Positions 7,705-11,316 of a stretch of DNA of 11,316 nt are shown piece after piece. Under the pieces are notes generated by a model that had not been told where the DNA came from, did not search any database, and saw only the letters and a program-made list of their open reading frames with translations. The first letter of the stretch is position 1, and each line of letters opens with the position of its first letter. The stretch is taken from the NCBI GenBank assembly GCA_024636575.1, contig JAGXGU010000045.1, positions 1 through 11,316 of the forward strand, given 5' to 3'. A program made the position numbers and the translations under genes. Source of the DNA: Altererythrobacter sp. GTDB lineage: Bacteria; Pseudomonadota; Alphaproteobacteria; Sphingomonadales; Sphingomonadaceae.

Positions 7705-7749
7705 TTGGTAGCGGAGGAGGGACTCGAACCCCCGACACGCGGATTATGA
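7705..7749 (-). repeat. tRNA(CAU) 3'-half repeat, copy 2
   Basis: Identical over 45 bp to copies 1 and 4, running from tRNA U33 to the encoded CCA on the minus strand. The sequence beyond the anticodon side gives GCTGA where GCGGA would be needed to pair with TCCGC, one base different, but no D arm or acceptor 5' strand follows. That weak likeness may be chance or trace of a former 5' half. Confidence 0.95.
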
Positions 7750-7781
7750 ATCAGCGCGACTAGGGTAACTGCCAAGCCCTC

Positions 7782-8903
7782 TCACTGATGCGCCTCCCGA
7801 TAGTGCCTTTGCAGCCAATCGGCACCATAGTCGTTCGAGGGATCGCGGACAATCGAATGAACATGATTATAGCCGCCGTCGGGCGTGCTTTCGCGCACAT
7901 AATCGATCACGATTGACGGCCCCTGCACGCGGAACATGAAGCGAGCGGCGGGATCATCTGTCGGCCCCCACCACGCAAAGTGGAGCGCGTCGTCACCATC
8001 GCTTTCTATGGCTAAGCGCTGTCTTGCAGCAGCCTCGTCCGAAGCGTCGCCCAGATACTCGTCGATCAGGCCAGACAGCAGGCGGCGTTGCGCCGGATCG
8101 AGATCACTGGCTCGAATACCGACCGGCGCGCCGATCCTGTCCTGTTGGCCTTTACCAGCAAAGATTTCATCATCGACCACATCTGATACCACCGCCTGCG
8201 CAAGCTTTTCCTGCTCCAATGATGTCAGTAGCGCGAAAGCCCGATCCGCCTCATGCTGCAGGATACGCCAACCAGCGTAGCGACCGCTTGGAACGATCTG
8301 AGGATTGGCACCGACAAACAGCGGCGTGAAAGCGATCTTGCCGCCTGAGACAGTAAAATTAGCGGCATAGTGATGGCCCGTGACAGTCCAGCCCCAATCC
8401 TCACCTTTCGGATCTCCAAACACCGACACATAGAACTTTTCTGTGTCGTAATTGTCCTTGAACGCCAGTGCCCCAGCCTTGCGAGGATCGTCATCTGGCA
8501 GTCCGGCGATCATCGCAGAGAAAATCTCGTGCAGCACATCTTCGTGCCACATGATTGTGGTCGCCTCGAGATAGCCTTGGCTAGACATAGCTGCCGCCAT
8601 CATTGCGTGCATAGCCAAGCGCTGTTCCACGCTCATATCGGCTACCGCCATGCCTGATCGCGGTGCCATACCTACCGGAAGGTTTGACCAGCCGGTGCGG
8701 GTGGCATTATCGTCAAGCGATGCCATGACCACGCTGCGTTGCGCCTCGTCCAAGGTAGCAAGAAATGCCAGTGTCGTTTCCTCCATTGCTGCCACACGCA
8801 ATGCTTCGAGCGAGTGCTCGGTGGAGTCGTGAGCCTTGAGTTCGGCAACAGGTGCTGCAATCGCCACCGCAGCCGCCACCAAAGAAAATGAACAGAGTTT
8901 CAT
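7782..8903 (-). CDS. Secreted DUF3500 family protein
   Basis: This 373-residue protein begins with a signal peptide (MKLCSFSLVAAAVAIAAPVA), so it should be exported to the periplasm or beyond. The body matches what I know of the DUF3500 family: a W-N-LP segment (WSNLP, 72-76), DWGWTVTGHHYAANFTV (169-185) with the GHH pair, TPLFVGANP (193-201), and a C-terminal block with HVHSIVRDPSNDYG (347-360). The clustered His residues and Asp/Arg could form a metal or catalytic site, but the family's biochemical role is not known to me. I chose ATG 8903 because GGGGAG lies 7 nt upstream and the product then starts at the signal peptide; ATG 8921 adds six residues. It is the only gene between tRNA-derived repeats 2 and 3. 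Family assignment is by motif memory, not a profile search. Confidence 0.85.
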   Translation of the reverse strand: MKLCSFSLVAAAVAIAAPVAELKAHDSTEHSLEALRVAAMEETTLAFLATLDEAQRSVVMASLDDNATRTGWSNLPVGMAPRSGMAVADMSVEQRLAMHAMMAAAMSSQGYLEATTIMWHEDVLHEIFSAMIAGLPDDDPRKAGALAFKDNYDTEKFYVSVFGDPKGEDWGWTVTGHHYAANFTVSGGKIAFTPLFVGANPQIVPSGRYAGWRILQHEADRAFALLTSLEQEKLAQAVVSDVVDDEIFAGKGQQDRIGAPVGIRASDLDPAQRRLLSGLIDEYLGDASDEAAARQRLAIESDGDDALHFAWWGPTDDPAARFMFRVQGPSIVIDYVRESTPDGGYNHVHSIVRDPSNDYGADWLQRHYREAHQ

Positions 8904-8910
8904 GCTTCTT

Positions 8911-8916
8911 CTCCCC
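8911..8916 (-). promoter_or_regulatory. Ribosome binding site of the DUF3500 gene
   Basis: GGGGAG on the minus strand lies 7 nt before ATG 8903, favouring this start over ATG 8921. Confidence 0.7.
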
Positions 8917-9030
8917 ACCACCCACGAAGGTCGTAAGCCAGAAGAGCACTGCGCGCAAATCGGATTGCTTGCCAGATCATGCGTCAGAAAGGGACGATCT
9001 GTTGGCTTGGAAACAGGTGTCCTAAGAAAC

Positions 9031-9075
9031 TTGGTAGCGGAGGAGGGACTTGAACCCCCGACACGCGGAATGTGA
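9031..9075 (-). repeat. tRNA(CAU) 3'-half repeat, copy 3 (diverged)
   Basis: Matches the other copies at 42 of 45 positions, with differences at 9051, 9070 and 9072. The first changes the T loop from TTCGAGT to TTCAAGT, still a legitimate T-loop form. The other two fall in the anticodon loop, which reads UCACAU instead of UCAUAA, so a CAU anticodon is no longer encoded. It may come from a different donor tRNA allele or be older than the other copies. Confidence 0.93.
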
Positions 9076-9088
9076 TTTCACAGAAATC
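9074..9088. repeat. Short inverted repeat beside repeat copy 3
   Basis: gatttc (9074-9079) and gaaatc (9083-9088) pair across 3 nt, overlapping a second small palindrome tgtga-tt-tcaca (9071-9082). It lies about 100 nt upstream of the permease start, at the anticodon edge of copy 3. The TGTGA/TCACA halves recall CRP-like sites, but the 2-nt spacing is wrong for one. It may be an operator, a recombination arm site, or chance. Confidence 0.4.
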
Positions 9089-9186
9089 CAAATACCTGCG
9101 ATGATCACCTCGACCAATGGAAGGTTTCGTTTGCGCTGGTCATAGGTCGATGCGAGAAGTGGGAAAGCATTTGAGGGGGGAAACAG

Positions 9187-10458
9187 ATGCCAAACGCGCA
9201 AGAACTTCCGCGCACCGTTGGCTTCCTGGGCACGGCACTATTCCCGATCAATGGAATGGTTGGTGCAGGCATATTTGCCCTACCCGCCATCATGGTCGCG
9301 GCGGTTGGCAATTTTGCACCATGGATGATGTTGTTTGGCGCGCTACTCATTCTGCCACTGACCTTCGTATTTTCCACACTCGCCGCCCGGTTCGACAGAC
9401 ACGGAGGTCCGGTTCTTTACGCCCACGCCGCATTCGGACCATTTGCAGGTTTTCAGGCCGGTTGGACCCGATATGCATCGGGGGTGGTGGCCGTGGCGGC
9501 AAATACGCAAGTGGCTATCGCCTATCTTGGCGTGCTTTTTCCGGTGCTTAACGACCCTGCGATAAAGGCGAGCGCGGTAGTTGGTTTCATAGTTTTCACG
9601 ACTATTGTAAACCTTGTGGGCATGCGCACTTCGGTGAGAACGCTGGGTGCCATGACCGCCATCAAAATCGTTCCGCTGATTGGACTGGTCTTGGTGGGGC
9701 TCGCTACGAGAGACCCGGCGGTCGGCTTTAGCCTGCCCCAGTTCAGCGAATTTGAAAGCGTAGTTCTGCTCACATTCTACGCTTATATGGCGTTTGAGAA
9801 TGGCACTTTCGCGGCTGGTGAACTGCGCAACCCGAAGCGCGATGTGCCGCTCGCGCTGATGACCACACTGGCAGCCATCACCCTGCTGTATATGGCGGTG
9901 ATATGGGCCTACCTGGCGATTTCCCCGACAGTCGCGGGTGATGAAAGCGCACTGGCAGCCGCCGCCGGCGAGTTGATGGGACAATCCGGAATGGTGGCAA
10001 TTTCTGTCGCGGCAGCCTTCTCGATCGGCGCCAATACGTTGAGCGGCGGCATAGTCACCCCGCGCATGACCTTTGGAATGGCCGAACAGGGGACATTGCC
10101 CCGCATTTTCGCGCATGTGTCGAAGCGCTTTGAGACGCCTGACGCCTCGATCCTGTTTTATGGCGGTGCAGCTATCATTTTCAGCCTTTGGGCGGGCTTC
10201 GCCACACTGGCGATTGCCAGCACATTGTCGAGGCTCGTGATGTATTTGTTGTCGGCGCTGGCACTGCCAATATTGCAACATAGGGATGAGCGACCGCCAC
10301 CGCGGTGGCATTTGCCCGTCGCCTTGCTCGCAGCAGCCTCGACGCTCTGGGTTGCCAGCCAGGCCAGCACAGAGGCCTACAAGATGCTCGGCATGATCCT
10401 CGTCGTAGGGACAGGTCTCTTCTTCCTTGCTGCGCGCGGAAACAGATCAGTGCATTGA
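9187..10458 (+). CDS. APC-family amino-acid permease
   Basis: This 423-residue inner-membrane protein has about 12 hydrophobic segments and belongs to the amino acid-polyamine-organocation superfamily. The first helix carries the unwound-helix motif GAGIFALP (26-33), which binds substrate carboxylate and amino groups in this fold. The family signature in the middle is clear: FYAYMAFENGTFAAGELRNP (197-216) followed by KRDVPLAL, with its conserved Glu. RMTFGMAEQGTLP (293-305) matches the cytoplasmic motif before the later helices. The exact substrate is not predictable. The start at 9187 is well supported by GAGGGGGG 6 nt upstream. The stop ends 3 nt before tRNA-derived repeat 4, an unusually tight fit. 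It is the only gene between repeats 3 and 4, and faces away from the DUF3500 gene on its left, so it needs its own promoter within about 110 nt. Confidence 0.94.
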   Translation: MPNAQELPRTVGFLGTALFPINGMVGAGIFALPAIMVAAVGNFAPWMMLFGALLILPLTFVFSTLAARFDRHGGPVLYAHAAFGPFAGFQAGWTRYASGVVAVAANTQVAIAYLGVLFPVLNDPAIKASAVVGFIVFTTIVNLVGMRTSVRTLGAMTAIKIVPLIGLVLVGLATRDPAVGFSLPQFSEFESVVLLTFYAYMAFENGTFAAGELRNPKRDVPLALMTTLAAITLLYMAVIWAYLAISPTVAGDESALAAAAGELMGQSGMVAISVAAAFSIGANTLSGGIVTPRMTFGMAEQGTLPRIFAHVSKRFETPDASILFYGGAAIIFSLWAGFATLAIASTLSRLVMYLLSALALPILQHRDERPPPRWHLPVALLAAASTLWVASQASTEAYKMLGMILVVGTGLFFLAARGNRSVH

Positions 10459-10461
10459 TTC

Positions 10462-10506
10462 TTGGTAGCGGAGGAGGGACTCGAACCCCCGACACGCGGA
10501 TTATGA
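10462..10506 (-). repeat. tRNA(CAU) 3'-half repeat, copy 4
   Basis: Identical over 45 bp to copies 1 and 2, again running from tRNA U33 to the encoded CCA on the minus strand. It shares two further bases (tc) with copy 1 on the anticodon side. The next bases give GCGAG where GCGGA would be expected, and no D arm or acceptor 5' strand follows up to 10666, so this is not the intact tRNA gene. Confidence 0.95.
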
Positions 10507-10652
10507 TCTCGCATATCTCAAAGAAATGCAAAGATTAAGCCTGACGAAGAATTGCGCCAGAGATCCTTTTCCTTTGGAGCGGGGGTCCGAGTGCTATACC
10601 GGTTTGACTTATCCGGTTCGCGGGGCCGAGATTTACATTCGCGCAATATGCT

Positions 10653-10658
10653 GGGGGG
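10653..10658 (+). promoter_or_regulatory. Ribosome binding site of the GntP-family gene
   Basis: GGGGGG lies 8 nt before ATG 10667 and supports that start. The nearer ATG at 10660 is in another frame and leads to an unrelated short peptide. Confidence 0.65.
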
Positions 10659-10666
10659 CATGCTAA

Positions 10667-11316
10667 ATGATTTCGACTGTCGGGCTGTTTGTCAGCTTAG
10701 CCCTCCTAATCGGTCTCGCGCTCCGCGGGGTCAATATAATCCTAGCATCATTGCTCTGCACATTGGTTGTAATTGTAACAAGCTCGTTGCCCTTGGGTGA
10801 GACATTCGAGCAGGGCTATCTCTTCGGCAAGCTCGGAGCTTTCACATTCGCAGGACGGTTCTTCTTACTGTTCGCTGCCGGCGCGATGTTTGGCCGGGTA
10901 ATGGGCGACAGCGGCGCCGCAGCAAGTATCGCGATGGCGCTAGTAAGGAAACTCGGCCCTGATCGTGCACTCTGGATCACTGTCCTAGCTAGTGCGATGC
11001 TGACATATGGCGGCGTTGTTGTCTTCGTGGTCATTTTCGCGATGTATCCATTAGGGCTTAGACTTCTTCGTGAAGCGGACATTCCGAAGCGCTTGTTCGT
11101 GGCTGCATTGGCGCTTGGTGCTGGGACGTTCACCCTGACTGCTATCCCAGGCACCCCTTCAATCCAGAATATCATTCCGACTCTCACATTAGGCACCGAC
11201 CTATACGCAGCTCCCGCACTCGGTTTTCTCGGCGGAGGTATTATGTTCGGCTTGGGCGTAGCTTATCTTGAATGGCAGCGGCGTAAGGCCAAGGTCGAGG
11301 GCGAAGGGTTTGAACC
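10667..11316 (+). CDS. GntP-family permease, N-terminal part (partial)
   Basis: An open frame of 216 codons starts at ATG 10667 and runs off the right edge, about half of a usual GntP-family transporter. The product is very hydrophobic. It contains AAGAMFGRVMGDSGAAASIA (70-89), TYGGVVVFVVIFAMYPLGLR (113-132) with LLREADIPKRL after it, and LTAIPGTPSIQNIIPT (157-172), all matching the gluconate:H+ symporter (GntP) superfamily, whose members also carry other hydroxy-acids and related carboxylates. The MGDSGAA and PGTPSIQN segments are the most telling. The substrate cannot be assigned. The gene uses more cta, tta, gta and ctt codons than its left-hand neighbours, suggesting a different origin. 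It follows tRNA-derived repeat 4 as the single gene of the next interval. Confidence 0.88.
   Translation, partial: MISTVGLFVSLALLIGLALRGVNIILASLLCTLVVIVTSSLPLGETFEQGYLFGKLGAFTFAGRFFLLFAAGAMFGRVMGDSGAAASIAMALVRKLGPDRALWITVLASAMLTYGGVVVFVVIFAMYPLGLRLLREADIPKRLFVAALALGAGTFTLTAIPGTPSIQNIIPTLTLGTDLYAAPALGFLGGGIMFGLGVAYLEWQRRKAKVEGEGFE

Larger units (their letters stand above)
7705..9030. mobile_element. Putative single-gene cassette 2 (DUF3500)
   Basis: This is the 1,326-bp interval from repeat copy 2 to the base before copy 3. It contains only the DUF3500 gene, with 32 nt between repeat and stop codon and 127 nt from start codon to the next repeat. There is no recombinase inside. The status as a mobile unit is inferred from flanking repeats and the matching layout of its neighbours. 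Confidence 0.5.
9031..10461. mobile_element. Putative single-gene cassette 3 (APC permease)
   Basis: This is the 1,431-bp interval from repeat copy 3 to the base before copy 4. It holds one gene on the plus strand, opposite to cassettes 1 and 2, with a 111-nt leader after the repeat and only 3 nt between its stop codon and copy 4. There is no recombinase inside; mobility is inferred. Confidence 0.5.
10462..11316. mobile_element. Putative single-gene cassette 4 (GntP permease), cut by the window edge
   Basis: The interval begins at repeat copy 4, has a 160-nt leader and then the GntP-family gene, which is still open at the window end. It repeats the pattern of cassettes 1-3, but its closing repeat is not visible, so only its left boundary is supported. 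Confidence 0.4.

Noticed and set aside
9343..10311. Minus-strand open frame of 322 codons
   Set aside because: It is antisense to the APC permease and rich in His, Arg and Cys in the manner of shadow frames.
6764..10506. Four functional tRNA genes
   Set aside because: Each copy covers only positions 33-76; none has a 5' half giving a proper D arm and anticodon stem.
6764..10506. CRISPR array
   Set aside because: Repeats are spaced about 0.9-1.4 kb apart with a protein gene in each interval, and the repeat is plainly tRNA-derived.
10305..10538. Open frame ending GSGGGTRTPDTRIM
   Set aside because: It is the same tRNA repeat translated in another frame, joined to out-of-frame APC permease sequence.
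2730..10658. G-run ribosome binding sites as a cassette hallmark
   Set aside because: AAGGGGG, GAGGGGGG and GGGGGG occur in three cassettes, but the chromosomal TonB-dependent receptor also has AGGGGG, so this is probably a host-wide habit.
10552..10800. Open frame of 82 codons (MRQRSFSFGAGV...)
   Set aside because: It overlaps the start of the GntP-family gene in another frame and has no family resemblance.

Overview
The window looks like chromosome from an alphaproteobacterium, most likely a sphingomonad (Sphingomonadales, Erythrobacter/Sphingopyxis-like). The reasons are moderately high GC, a TonB-dependent receptor of the type expanded in that group, a TPR-sulfotransferase beside it, and a CAU-anticodon tRNA fragment that resembles alphaproteobacterial elongator tRNA-Met. 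The genus is inferred; no rRNA or marker gene is present.

Left part (1-6763), ordinary chromosome. The 3' end of a BetI-like TetR regulator (+) converges, across a hairpin terminator, on a leftward run of three genes: an SLC13/DASS-type permease with two RCK_C domains (6600-4792), a TPR-sulfotransferase (4627-2849) and a TonB-dependent outer-membrane receptor (GTG start at 2722, ending at 242). The sulfotransferase and receptor are probably cotranscribed. Small repeats lie in the gaps: an 8-bp inverted repeat upstream of the sulfotransferase, a 17-bp tandem duplication upstream of the permease, and an AT-rich palindrome just before 6764.

Right part (6764 to the window end), the most unusual region. 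The same 45-bp sequence occurs four times in the same orientation, starting at 6764, 7705, 9031 and 10462. Copies 1, 2 and 4 are identical; copy 3 has three mismatches. Read on the minus strand, it is the 3' half of a tRNA with anticodon CAU, running from U33 in the anticodon loop through the anticodon 3' strand, variable loop, T arm and acceptor 3' strand to an encoded CCA. No copy has a convincing 5' half. Each interval between copies holds exactly one gene with a short leader and a very short trailer: an SDR oxidoreductase (-), a secreted DUF3500 protein (-), an APC-family amino-acid permease (+) and, after the fourth copy, a GntP-family permease (+) cut by the window edge. The genes are unrelated and not uniformly oriented, so tandem duplication does not explain the pattern. 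It looks like an array of single-gene cassettes, each ended by a tRNA 3' attachment site, stacked one after another at a tRNA gene. No integrase is visible, so mobilisation would have to be in trans or by an integrase outside the window. If the units stacked in the usual way for tRNA-targeting integrases, the intact tRNA gene lies to the right of the window and 6764 is the old chromosomal edge.

The cassette cargo looks metabolic (two small-molecule permeases, one dehydrogenase/reductase, one secreted protein of unknown function); I see no defence, toxin-antitoxin, phage structural or CRISPR genes.
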